Shown piece by piece: positions 7,088 to 14,735 of a DNA stretch of 15,920 nt; positions within the stretch are counted from its first letter, which is position 1; each line of letters begins with the position of its first letter. Source of the DNA: Symbiobacteriaceae bacterium (lineage in GTDB: Bacteria > Bacillota_E > Symbiobacteriia > Symbiobacteriales > Symbiobacteriaceae). The notes below the pieces were generated by a model. It made no database searches and had not been told where the DNA came from. It saw only the letters and a program-made list of their open reading frames with translations. The translations under genes were made by a program, and so were the position numbers. Location: positions 1 to 15,920 of the forward strand of contig DAHVXO010000157.1 in assembly GCA_027356675.1 (NCBI GenBank), given 5' to 3'.

Positions 7088-7717
7088 TCAGACCTTGACC
7101 AATCCGTGCTGGAGGGCGTAACGGACCATCTGGGCGCGGGTGGTCAATTCGAGCTTTCCGCTGATGTGCTCCTTGTAAGTCTCGACCGTGCGCACGCCAA
7201 TCAGCAGGGTGTCGGCGATCTCCTGGTTGGTGTGGCCGAGGGCGATCATCCGCAGCACTTCGGTCTCCCGCGGGCTGAGGACGCTCTGGTCGGTCTGGGA
7301 GAGCACCGGGTCTACAGTAAGCATGCGCCCGGCCAGGGTCGGGTAAACGTAGGTGCTGCCCTGGGCAACGGCGGCGATCGCACAGAGCAGTTCCTGATCG
7401 GCTGCCTCCTTGAGCACGTACCCGGCGGCACCGGCCTTGAGCACCGTGCGGACGTAGGTCGTGTCATCGTGCATCGTGAGGACAAGCACCCGTATTTCCG
7501 GGTGGCTCTGGTGGATTTGCCGGAGCGCACACGGGCCACCGCACCCGGGCATGTTCAGGTCAAGCAACACCAGGTCCGGGTGGAGTTCGTCCACCAGGCG
7601 CACAGCCTCCTCACCGGTGGAAGCCTCCCCCACGACCATCAGCCCGGGTTGGGTCTCCAGCAGCAGTCGCAGACCGGTGCGCAGGACCCGGTGGTCATCC
7701 GCAATCACGATGCGCAC
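7088..7717 (-). CDS. NarL/FixJ-family response regulator
   Basis: A 209-residue two-domain regulator. The receiver domain (1-120) shows the acidic pair Asp7/Asp8, phospho-acceptor Asp53 in LLDLNMPG, Thr81 and Lys103. A LuxR-type helix-turn-helix spans about 143-205 (LSPRETEVLRMIALGHTNQEIAD, shortened here to the motif LSPRETEVL plus TNQEIAD). Start: GTG at 7717 gives a normal receiver N-terminus (VRIVIADDH) and has AGGGGGGG nine bases upstream (7727-7734). A longer frame from 7783 adds 22 residues unlike the family. The gene overlaps the kinase end by 23 bases, so the pair is co-translated. It probably activates the adjacent reductase operon, by analogy with TtrR and NarL. Confidence 0.92.
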   Translation of the reverse strand: MRIVIADDHRVLRTGLRLLLETQPGLMVVGEASTGEEAVRLVDELHPDLVLLDLNMPGCGGPCALRQIHQSHPEIRVLVLTMHDDTTYVRTVLKAGAAGYVLKEAADQELLCAIAAVAQGSTYVYPTLAGRMLTVDPVLSQTDQSVLSPRETEVLRMIALGHTNQEIADTLLIGVRTVETYKEHISGKLELTTRAQMVRYALQHGLVKV

Positions 7718-9137
7718 TCGGTATCGCCCCCCCTGTCGGGAGTTTCGCAAACACGGTCGTCCCGGCTCCGGGGCGGGACTCAATGGTCAGGCTGCCGCCC
7801 AACAAGGTCGCCCGCTCACGCATACCGAGCACACCCGAGGCCTCACCCAGTCGTGTGGGGTCGAAGCCGATTCCGTCATCCTCCACCACGGTCGCCACGG
7901 CCTCTCCACGCAGGTCGAGGACAATGCTGGCGCTTCGGGCTCCGGCGTGACGGGACACATTGGTCAGCGCCTCCTGAACGATGCGGTAGGCCGCGGTCTC
8001 CACCTCGGAGGGCAGCCGGCGGGACTCGTCTCCCACCACCTGGAAGTCCACGGCCAGCCCATGGTGGCGGGCAAAGTCAGATACGTGCCGGCGCAGGGCG
8101 GGAACCAACCCAGCGTCGTCCAGGACACTTGGGCGCAACTGGCGGGACAACTGGCGCACAGACTCCAGGGTGCGGGCGGCAAAGACCCGCAGTTCGGCCG
8201 AGCGCACCCGCACTTCTTCGGGGTCGCCGGCCGCCTGTTCCAGGAGCTTGAGCCCCACCATGAGGCCCGTGATCGCCTGGCCAGTGTCGTCGTGCAACTC
8301 CCGGGCGATGCGCTTGCGCTCGTCCTCCTGCACGGTCATGAGCTTTTGCAGCAACTCTGTGCGCAGTCTGGCATGGGTCTCCAAACTCTGGCGGGAATCC
8401 GCCATACTCTCTAGCATCTGGTTGAACGCCCGGACCAGTTCGCCGATTTCATCGTCAAACCGAACCTCGGCCCGGCCGGTCAGGTCTCCGGCGGAAGCAG
8501 CGCGAGAAATCTGAACGAGCTTCAGGACCGGCTCGGTCAGCAGCCCGGTCAGATACCAGGCGAAAGCTGTGCCAAGCAGTGCGATCAGCACGATGGCCGC
8601 CAACAGGTTGCGTTCGACCCGGACGACGGCGCGATAAAGCCCTGCCTCCGACATGCCGGTGTGCACAGTCCCGATATCCGTGGTGACGACGGGCGAGACC
8701 GCTTCACGAATCCTACCCTCGTCCGTGTCCAGAATGCGCACCGGCAGATCCGAGTCGAGCAGGCTGTCGTCCGAATTGAGCAGGTCTGTGGGAAAGCCGC
8801 CGACGAAGGTATGGGCCACCACCCGTCCCGTACCGTCCTGGACGAATACGTAGCGGACGTCGCTGTTGTTGGCCAGGGTGTCGCGCAGGATCTGGTAGAC
8901 CTGAAGGTGGTCCCTGGTCAGTAGCGGATCGGCGATGCGTGCGGCCACATCGCGTGCCAGCGAGACGCCCCGCTTGTCCAGTTCCGTGCCAACCGTGCCA
9001 ATCAGAGCCGCCCGGCTCTGCAGGATGGCGCCGATTCCCAGCAGCAACACCAATCCCACACCGAGACCCATGATCTTGCCTCTGATGCTGACCGCATGCA
9101 AGACGGTCAGCAGGTTGGACCAGCCGCGTGCGATCAC
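7695..9137 (-). CDS. Membrane sensor histidine kinase, NarX/DegS type (HAMP, HisKA_3)
   Basis: A 480-residue kinase. TM1 is about 21-40, an external sensor region about 41-177 (no cysteine), TM2 about 178-200, HAMP about 200-252 (including EIGELVRAFNQML), dimerisation/phosphoacceptor region with His282 in RIARELHDDTGQ, and an ATPase domain with the N box at QEALTNVSRH (Asn393), DDGIGFDP and GVLGMRER. This is the HisKA_3 class that pairs with NarL-like regulators. The start is GTG at 9137, overlapping the lipoprotein stop as GTGA, which ties the two proteins in translation and suggests they form one sensor. The external region is the size of a single Cache/PAS-like fold, but I cannot identify its ligand. 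It probably reads the loaded state of the lipoprotein and phosphorylates the downstream regulator. Confidence 0.92.
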   Translation of the reverse strand: MIARGWSNLLTVLHAVSIRGKIMGLGVGLVLLLGIGAILQSRAALIGTVGTELDKRGVSLARDVAARIADPLLTRDHLQVYQILRDTLANNSDVRYVFVQDGTGRVVAHTFVGGFPTDLLNSDDSLLDSDLPVRILDTDEGRIREAVSPVVTTDIGTVHTGMSEAGLYRAVVRVERNLLAAIVLIALLGTAFAWYLTGLLTEPVLKLVQISRAASAGDLTGRAEVRFDDEIGELVRAFNQMLESMADSRQSLETHARLRTELLQKLMTVQEDERKRIARELHDDTGQAITGLMVGLKLLEQAAGDPEEVRVRSAELRVFAARTLESVRQLSRQLRPSVLDDAGLVPALRRHVSDFARHHGLAVDFQVVGDESRRLPSEVETAAYRIVQEALTNVSRHAGARSASIVLDLRGEAVATVVEDDGIGFDPTRLGEASGVLGMRERATLLGGSLTIESRPGAGTTVFAKLPTGGAIPSAHRDCG

Positions 9138-10072
9138 TTGCCCCTCACCTTCTCTGCCAGGCGACGGACGGGATCGTACCAGCGGTCGTCCGGTGCGACA
9201 AAGCGCTCGATATCCAGCTCCGCCAGGATGCGCCGGCCCTCCGGCGTCTCATGGAGCGTCAGCAGGGTCTGCTTGAGCTTCTGCTTCAGCTCCGGCTGGA
9301 GCTTCGGATTCACCACGATCGGCGGGGCGCCATAGGCCTCCGACCGCCCGATGACGACCAAGCGGCGGCCCAACTGCGGGTCCTGCTTCACTGTCAGCTC
9401 GTAGACGAGGCTGTCCACGGCCGCGCCATCGACAAGACCCTCGTCCACAGCCTTGATCGAATTGTCATGGCTGTAGGTGAAGGTCGTTTGGCGAAAGAAA
9501 CGATCAGGCGTAAGACCCCGGTCCAGCAGTAGCCCCTCGGGATAGAGCCGTCCCGTGGTGGAGATGGGGTCGGTGAAGGCGAAGGTACGGCCGCGCAGAT
9601 CGTCGAAGGTGGCGATGCCGCTGTCCGACCGGACGATGATGTAGGAATAATACTCGGGGTGCCCCTTGACCACAGGCACGGCGATGGCTTCCATGCCGAA
9701 GTCGCGCTGGCCAAGCACATAGGCGTAGCTGCACACCAATGCGACCTCCACACCGCCGGATTGCACCAGTTCGTTGGTCTCTGCGTACGTGTGGCGTTGC
9801 ACGACCTCGACGGAACGGCCTACCTCACGGGCCATGTATCCGTAGAGTGCACTGTAGCTCTTGAGCGTCTCAACGGGCGAGATCAGCGCGGCCGACCCGA
9901 TGCGCAGTTGAGTATTGGCGCTGCCAGCCAGGGCGACTGGTTCTGACATGCTGGGGTCCAGGCGCTGCAGGTTCACTTGGTGACTCTTGCGCGCGCCCAC
10001 GCATCCGGGAAGCAAAAGGGAGAGGACCAAAACGCAAACAACCAGACCGTTTATGGTCTTCGGGCGCGTCAT
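9134..10072 (-). CDS. PhnD-like substrate-binding lipoprotein, likely sensory
   Basis: A 312-residue lipoprotein. The signal peptide ends in a lipobox LLPGC, with lipidated Cys24. The mature part is a PhnD/phosphonate-binding-type periplasmic binding fold: LRIGSAALISPVET (about 57-70), VEVALVCSYAYVLGQ (108-122), LRGRTFAFTDPISTTGR and the YSHDNSIKAV segment with HD. No ABC permease or ATPase gene lies nearby; a kinase follows with a GTGA overlap. Known parallels are the PhnD-like sensor domain of TtrS (tetrathionate) and the separate binding protein AioX of the arsenite system AioXSR. The only cysteine in the mature body is Cys114, in the region where AioX carries its arsenite-sensing cysteine (from memory of that family; alignment needed). 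Role inferred: captures the electron acceptor or a related oxyanion outside the cell and signals through the kinase. Confidence 0.85.
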   Translation of the reverse strand: MTRPKTINGLVVCVLVLSLLLPGCVGARKSHQVNLQRLDPSMSEPVALAGSANTQLRIGSAALISPVETLKSYSALYGYMAREVGRSVEVVQRHTYAETNELVQSGGVEVALVCSYAYVLGQRDFGMEAIAVPVVKGHPEYYSYIIVRSDSGIATFDDLRGRTFAFTDPISTTGRLYPEGLLLDRGLTPDRFFRQTTFTYSHDNSIKAVDEGLVDGAAVDSLVYELTVKQDPQLGRRLVVIGRSEAYGAPPIVVNPKLQPELKQKLKQTLLTLHETPEGRRILAELDIERFVAPDDRWYDPVRRLAEKVRGK

Positions 10073-10195
10073 TGCCTCTCCCCCTCGATGGGTCTATGTG
10101 ATTTTGATTCTATTCCCTGCCTCAGCGCCCCGGAATCCGTCCGAGACCGGATTGGAGGGGGCCGGGCAGTAGTCAGATTGCGTGCCTCGGGCTAG
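10073..10195 (-). promoter_or_regulatory. Intergenic promoter region upstream of the sensor operon
   Basis: A 123-bp gap separates mqnA from the lipoprotein gene. On the minus strand TAGAAT (10107-10112) resembles a -10 box, with only a weak -35 (TTCCGG) 17 bases upstream. An inverted repeat AATCCG-N8-CGGATT (10134-10153) covers that -35 area and could be an operator. No T-run terminator for the mqn operon is visible, so read-through from mqnA is also possible. Confidence 0.35.
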
Positions 10196-11077
10196 TCACT
10201 CTTCGCCCCAGATGTGCAGATCGGGCACCGCGGCGATCTCCCCGATCGCCTGGGCGTGCTCCAGGAAGGTGCGCAGGCCACGCCGGTAGCGGGGGCCAAA
10301 CTCGTGGCGAATCAGGTCGAAGTAGTCCTCCGTCACCAGATTGGGCAGGCCCCGGCGGCGAACCGCCTCCGCCACCATCTCCTGGCGGTGGGCCCACGAG
10401 TAGTCCTGCGAGGCATTGAAGAGGCGGGCCACGGCCCGCATGGCGGCGGGGTTGCGCTCCGCAAACTCCCGGCGGGCCACCCAGAGGGCATAGACCATCA
10501 GATGACCGGTCAGGGCCTTCCACTCGCTGCCCATATCGGCGCACGGAATCTCCGGGTGGGCGAGGGCGGCCATAAGGGCATCATCGCCGATGAGAAGGGC
10601 GGCATCGTGGTCTTGCAGCATGGCGGTCAGGTCAGGCTGCGCCACCCGGTAGTCCGGCGTCACGCCGTACTGCTCCCGCAGGATGATCTTGGTCAGGACC
10701 ACGGAGGTCGCCGAGGCGGCGGTCAGGGCCACGGGCCGGCCATTCAGCTCGCTGAGAGGGCGCTTGTGAAAAAGGAGGATGGAGGCGACCCGGCCATCCG
10801 CGCTGATCGACAGGTTGGGCATGATCACGCAGCGGTCCGCATAACGCGCGTATTCAATGGAAGAGATGGGCGTAACATCCAGCTCACCGGCCAGGAAAGC
10901 CCGGTTCATAGCGGTCGGCCGGCCCTTGCGCACGTCGACCGCGAGGTCGACGATGCCCTGCTCAATCCCAAAGTAGACGGGCAAACAGTTGAGGTAGTCG
11001 ATGTAGCCGAGGCGGACGACCGGGGTCGGGGCCTCGGCGGTCCGGCCAGAGTCGGATGGACGGCGCAGGGGTTCCAT
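10196..11077 (-). CDS. mqnA: Chorismate dehydratase MqnA, menaquinone (futalosine pathway)
   Basis: A 293-residue protein of the MqnA family, which dehydrates chorismate to 3-(1-carboxyvinyl)oxybenzoate, the first step of futalosine-dependent menaquinone synthesis in the cytoplasm. The family shows RLGYIDYLNCLPVYFGIEQG (residues 22-41) and DVTPISSIEYAR (67-78), with LSISADGRVAS (about 89) and a periplasmic-binding-like two-lobe fold. About 20 residues before RLGYIDYLN are extra, but the ATG is well supported by AAGGAGGT at 11083-11090. It is the third gene of mqnE-mqnC-mqnA, 19 bp after mqnC, and was identified with the help of that order. Later steps (mqnB, mqnD and the deaminase route) are not in the window. 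Confidence 0.93.
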   Translation of the reverse strand: MEPLRRPSDSGRTAEAPTPVVRLGYIDYLNCLPVYFGIEQGIVDLAVDVRKGRPTAMNRAFLAGELDVTPISSIEYARYADRCVIMPNLSISADGRVASILLFHKRPLSELNGRPVALTAASATSVVLTKIILREQYGVTPDYRVAQPDLTAMLQDHDAALLIGDDALMAALAHPEIPCADMGSEWKALTGHLMVYALWVARREFAERNPAAMRAVARLFNASQDYSWAHRQEMVAEAVRRRGLPNLVTEDYFDLIRHEFGPRYRRGLRTFLEHAQAIGEIAAVPDLHIWGEE

Positions 11078-11096
11078 CGGAAACCTCCTTGTGGTC

Positions 11097-12248
11097 TCAG
11101 GCGTACCGCTCCAGGATGTCGTACTGGGTGTTGCGCTTGGCCGGGATGCGACCGGCGTCCTTGATCAGCCGCACCGCTTCAGCCGGCGTGATCCCATAGA
11201 CCGTGCCAGCCGAGGCGACCACGTTCTCTTCCATCATGGTGCCGCCGAAGTCGTTGCAGCCGCACTCCAGGCTGATTTGCCCAATGCGGGGGCCCTGCGT
11301 GACCCAGGAGGCCTGGATGTTTGCCACGTTATCCAGGAAGATGCGGGAGACCGCCAGGGTGCGGAGATACTCGTAGCTCGAAGTCACGACCCCGTTGTGC
11401 AGACCCTCGGCCACCAGGGGGGTATTCCCCGGCTGGAAGGTCCAACAAATGAAGGCCCGGAAGACGCCCTCGCCGTCGGCGTCCCGGGTCCGGTCCTGAA
11501 CCTCCCGGATGCGCAGCATGTGCTCGACCCGCTCCTCCAGGGTCTCGACGTGGCCGAACATCATGGTGGCGGTGCCTTTCAGCCCTACCGCCGCGACAGT
11601 CTCGTAGGTCGTCAGCCAATCCGCGGCCGGGTCCTTTAGCGGTGCGATGATCGACCGGGGCCGCTCTACGAGCACCTCGCCGCCGGCACCCGGCACGGAG
11701 TCGAGACCCGCCTCGTGCAGGGCGAGCAGCACATCCCGCACCGACATCTTGAAGACCCGGGCGAAATGGCGGATCTCCGAGACGGAGAAGCTGTGGATGG
11801 TGATCTGCGGGTAGGCCGCCTTGATCTTGCGGCACATCTCGGTGTAGTAGTCCAGGCCCAGCCTGGGATGGTGCCCGCCCTGGATCAACAGCTGTGTGCC
11901 GCCGGAGGCCGCCAACTCTGCCACCTTGGCCAGGATCTCCTCGTGGGTGAGGACGTAGGCGTCCTCATCGTCGGCATGGCGGAAGAAGGCGCAGAATTTG
12001 CAGTCCGTCACGCAAATGTTGCTGTAGTTGATGTTCCGGTCCACCACGAAGGTGACCAGGTTGTCGGGGTGGAGGCGACGGGTAATCGCACCCGCCACGA
12101 GCCCAAGGCTCCCCAGATCACCCTCCTTCATGAGCGTAACGCCCTCATCGTAGGTCAGGCGAACGCCATCCAGAGCCTTGTGCAGGATCCGCTCCACCGC
12201 CATTGTGGGCTCAGGGCGCAGGAGGGCGGCCTCAATTTGCTTGCTCAT
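11097..12248 (-). CDS. mqnC: Cyclic dehypoxanthinyl futalosine synthase MqnC, radical SAM
   Basis: A 383-residue radical SAM enzyme with the [4Fe-4S]-SAM motif at Cys79, Cys83 and Cys86 (CVTDCKFC). The neighbouring INYSNIC and the motifs IQGGHHPRLGLDYY and GAGGEVLVERPRS are typical of MqnC. It closes dehypoxanthinyl futalosine to its cyclic form, releasing 5'-deoxyadenosine. MqnC and MqnE are paralogs; this gene is called MqnC for the GGHHP motif and the second position in the operon. The start ATG at 12248 overlaps the MqnE stop as ATGA, and GGAGGG lies upstream. Confidence 0.92.
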   Translation of the reverse strand: MSKQIEAALLRPEPTMAVERILHKALDGVRLTYDEGVTLMKEGDLGSLGLVAGAITRRLHPDNLVTFVVDRNINYSNICVTDCKFCAFFRHADDEDAYVLTHEEILAKVAELAASGGTQLLIQGGHHPRLGLDYYTEMCRKIKAAYPQITIHSFSVSEIRHFARVFKMSVRDVLLALHEAGLDSVPGAGGEVLVERPRSIIAPLKDPAADWLTTYETVAAVGLKGTATMMFGHVETLEERVEHMLRIREVQDRTRDADGEGVFRAFICWTFQPGNTPLVAEGLHNGVVTSSYEYLRTLAVSRIFLDNVANIQASWVTQGPRIGQISLECGCNDFGGTMMEENVVASAGTVYGITPAEAVRLIKDAGRIPAKRNTQYDILERYA

Positions 12249-13513
12249 ACCTGCTTACCCTCCTCGTCTAGCAGTGCAACCGGGGTCTTGCGCCGTCCGC
12301 CCCACCAGATGGTGCCGTCCGCCTTCGCCTGCTCGGCCAAGGACAGGTGGATGTTCTCCGACGTGTAGCCGTGGATGGCGCCGGCGGTGACCATGCTGGC
12401 ATCGGGCTCGGCTGGATACGCCTGAACCGTCTGGTAGACCGTGTTCCGCTCGACCGGGATGCGCCCGGCCTCCCAGATCATGCGCAGCAGTTGCTGGAGT
12501 TCGGTATACTGAGCGGTCTGGGCCCCCGCCATATGGTAGATCTTCTCCTCCCGCACCGTGCCATCGATGTCGTTGGCGCCGAAGTGCAGGGAGACCTGGG
12601 CGATGGCGGGGGAACTGCTGATCCAGTAGCACTTGACGTGATCGAAGTTATCCAGCATAAGGCGGCCGACGGCCAGAGCCCGCATGTCATCGTAGCCACT
12701 GGGACCGGACAGGTCATCGAGGTCCGTGTTGTCCGGGTGGAAGCGCAAGGGGATGAAGGCCTGGAAGCCCCCGCTCTGATCCTGCTGCTCCCGCAGCCGT
12801 ACCATGTGGTCGACTCGCTCCTCGGGGGTCTCGACCGTGCCGTACATCATGGTCGCGTTGGACTTGAGGCCGAGGCGATGGGCGGTCTCGTGGACCACCA
12901 GCCACTCCTCCGCCGTCTCCTTCGGCTTGCAGATGATGTCACGCACCCGTTGTGCGAAGATCTCCGCGCCGCCCCCGGTCATGCTGCCAAGGCCGGCGTC
13001 GATCAGCGTCAACAGCACCTGCTCCAGAGGGAGCCCGCTTAACTTGGTGAAGTGGAGCATCTCGATGGCGGTGAAGCACTTCAAGTGGATGTCTGGCAGC
13101 TCGGCCTTCACGGCACGCAGCATCGCCGGATACCACTCCCACGGGAGGTCCGGATGCAGACCGCCGACCATGTGGAGCTCAGTGGCGCCGTTTGCGGCTG
13201 CGGCTTTGGCCTTCTCCACGATCTCATCCGTGGAAAAGGTGTAGCCATCGGGACTGCGACGGGTCTTGCCGAAGGCGCAGAAGCGGCAGTGGATGGCGCA
13301 GAGGTTGGAGTAGTTGATGTGCGCGTTATTATTGAAAAAAACCCGGTCGCCCACCCGCAGTCGGCGAGCCAGATTGGCAAGCTGTCCCACGGCAAACAGG
13401 TTCGGGTGCCGGATCAGGGTGACGCCGTCGGCAAAGGAGAGGCGCTCGCCAGCCACGACCTTGCGGTGGATGGCGGCCAGTTCGGACGGGAGGGTGCGCT
13501 CCAGCAGGCTCAT
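12245..13513 (-). CDS. mqnE: Aminodeoxyfutalosine synthase MqnE, radical SAM
   Basis: A 422-residue radical SAM enzyme with CAIHCRFC (Cys72, Cys76, Cys79), MVGGLHPDLPWEWY (about 116-129) and SMTGGGAEIFAQRVR (about 178), as in MqnE. The family joins the adenosyl radical to 3-(1-carboxyvinyl)oxybenzoate to give 6-amino-6-deoxyfutalosine, the second pathway step. It is the first gene of the mqnECA operon, divergent from the MtnA-like gene. The start ATG at 13513 has AAAGGGG about nine bases upstream. The ATGA overlap with mqnC suggests coupled translation. Confidence 0.92.
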   Translation of the reverse strand: MSLLERTLPSELAAIHRKVVAGERLSFADGVTLIRHPNLFAVGQLANLARRLRVGDRVFFNNNAHINYSNLCAIHCRFCAFGKTRRSPDGYTFSTDEIVEKAKAAAANGATELHMVGGLHPDLPWEWYPAMLRAVKAELPDIHLKCFTAIEMLHFTKLSGLPLEQVLLTLIDAGLGSMTGGGAEIFAQRVRDIICKPKETAEEWLVVHETAHRLGLKSNATMMYGTVETPEERVDHMVRLREQQDQSGGFQAFIPLRFHPDNTDLDDLSGPSGYDDMRALAVGRLMLDNFDHVKCYWISSSPAIAQVSLHFGANDIDGTVREEKIYHMAGAQTAQYTELQQLLRMIWEAGRIPVERNTVYQTVQAYPAEPDASMVTAGAIHGYTSENIHLSLAEQAKADGTIWWGGRRKTPVALLDEEGKQV

Positions 13514-13691
13514 CGCTCGACCCCTTTATGGTTGAGACTGAGTATTGGGCAGCCTTCGTAATGATATCATGAAGGACCCGGGGGTCTGAGTGGGAATCTC
13601 TCACAGTGGCAGCTCCGGACACCATGTTGTCCAAATTCGGACGCGGGAGCGAGGCGCTCACTGTCGTAAAGTATTCGTGGGGTGAGCAACG
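13514..13691. promoter_or_regulatory. Divergent mqnE / mtnA-like intergenic region with palindromes
   Basis: This 178-bp gap must hold both divergent promoters. ATGATATCAT at 13561-13570 is a perfect 10-bp palindrome, flanked by CCTTC (13553-13557) and GAAGG (13571-13575); on the minus strand it contains TATCAT, a possible -10 box about 50 bases before mqnE. GGACA (13617-13621) and TGTCC (13628-13632) form a second inverted repeat centred on CATG, and GAGCG-AGG-CGCTC a third (13647-13659). No consensus -35 box goes with them, so promoter positions remain uncertain. I see no SAM-riboswitch-like leader. Confidence 0.35.
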
Positions 13692-14732
13692 TTGAACAAG
13701 CCGAAGCTCCCGATTTTGACCAATCGGGCTGATACGCTCAAGTATGTGGATGGTGTGGTACAGGTCCTGGACCGGCGAAAGCTGCCAGAGCAGGTGGTCT
13801 GGGTGGAGTGCCGGGATTTCCGGGCAGTCGCCCAGGCGATTGTGGATATGGTGATCCAGGGGGCGCCCCCCCTGGCTTACGCGGCTGGGTACGGGCTGGC
13901 GCTGGCGGCACGGGAGTTCCGCGGGTTGGGGGCTGCCGCCTACCGGGCGGCGCTGGTGGAGGCCTACGGTCTGCTGCGGTCGACGCGTCCAACCGGGGCA
14001 GACATCTTTCCGTTGATGGACCGAGCGCTGGCGTTGGCTTTAGCGGCTGTGGATGCCGGGGATTCCGCCGAAGCGGCCGTGGTCGCTTTCGTGGACGAGC
14101 AGATCCAGGCGGGAGACCGGGCGGCCCGATTGAGCGGCCGGTATGCGGCGGATCTTCTGGTGGATGGCGACCGCATCCTGACCCACTGCTTTGCGGGGGC
14201 GGCCCTGAACTACATGCTTTACTACGCGGTCTCGGACGGCAAACGAATTGAACTGATCGCCACCGAAACCCGGCCGTACCTGCAGGGGGCACGCCTCACA
14301 GCGGCGCAGGCCAAGGAGATCGGGGTGCCTGTCACACTGATCACGGACAACATGCCCGGTTATCTCTTCTACCGTGGGATGATCACCAAGTACGTGACCG
14401 CCGCCGATTCCATTTCGTTGGATGGACACATCTCGAACAAGATCGGGACGTTCCAGTACGCCGTGCTGGCGCACCAGTTCGGCGTCCCGTTCATCGTGCT
14501 CGGGTACGACGGGCCGGACCCGGACCGGCCCGATGCGGCCTCCATCCCCATCGAGGAGCGTGACCCGGAGGAGGTCTTCTACTGCCGGGGAGTGCGGACG
14601 GCGGTAGAGGGCATCAAGGGATACTATCCCGCCTTCGATATCACCCCGCCGACCTTCGTCAGCGTGATCGCCACGGAGCGGGGGCTGTTCTCGCCCTGGA
14701 ACATCAAGGATTACTTCCGTACAGGAGGCTAG
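13692..14732 (+). CDS. MtnA-like sugar-1-phosphate isomerase, divergent
   Basis: A 346-residue protein of the eIF2B-alpha/MtnA family, which isomerises methylthioribose-1-phosphate to methylthioribulose-1-phosphate. Family features seen: Cys166 in THC (catalytic Cys), ETRPYLQGARLT (192-203, with Gln198), ITDNMPGY (217-224), Asp239 (catalytic Asp) and NKIGTF (249-254). Departures: the conserved RGAP loop reads QGAP (Gln56), and GADRI reads AADSI. Altered substrate is therefore likely, for example another 5-deoxypentose-1-phosphate. The start is TTG at 13692 with GGGGTGAG upstream; an in-frame stop at 13683 excludes a longer gene. Only three bases separate it from the next gene, so the two form an operon. 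Confidence 0.83.
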   Translation: MNKPKLPILTNRADTLKYVDGVVQVLDRRKLPEQVVWVECRDFRAVAQAIVDMVIQGAPPLAYAAGYGLALAAREFRGLGAAAYRAALVEAYGLLRSTRPTGADIFPLMDRALALALAAVDAGDSAEAAVVAFVDEQIQAGDRAARLSGRYAADLLVDGDRILTHCFAGAALNYMLYYAVSDGKRIELIATETRPYLQGARLTAAQAKEIGVPVTLITDNMPGYLFYRGMITKYVTAADSISLDGHISNKIGTFQYAVLAHQFGVPFIVLGYDGPDPDRPDAASIPIEERDPEEVFYCRGVRTAVEGIKGYYPAFDITPPTFVSVIATERGLFSPWNIKDYFRTGG

Positions 14733-14735
14733 CCG

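Noticed and set aside
7055..8251. Plus-strand 398-residue frame opposite the kinase and regulator
   Set aside because: Antisense to genes with intact catalytic motifs; only a shadow.
9134..10072. Lipoprotein as part of a phosphonate or phosphate ABC transporter
   Set aside because: PhnD fold is present, but no permease or ATPase gene lies nearby and the gene is stop-start coupled to a histidine kinase.
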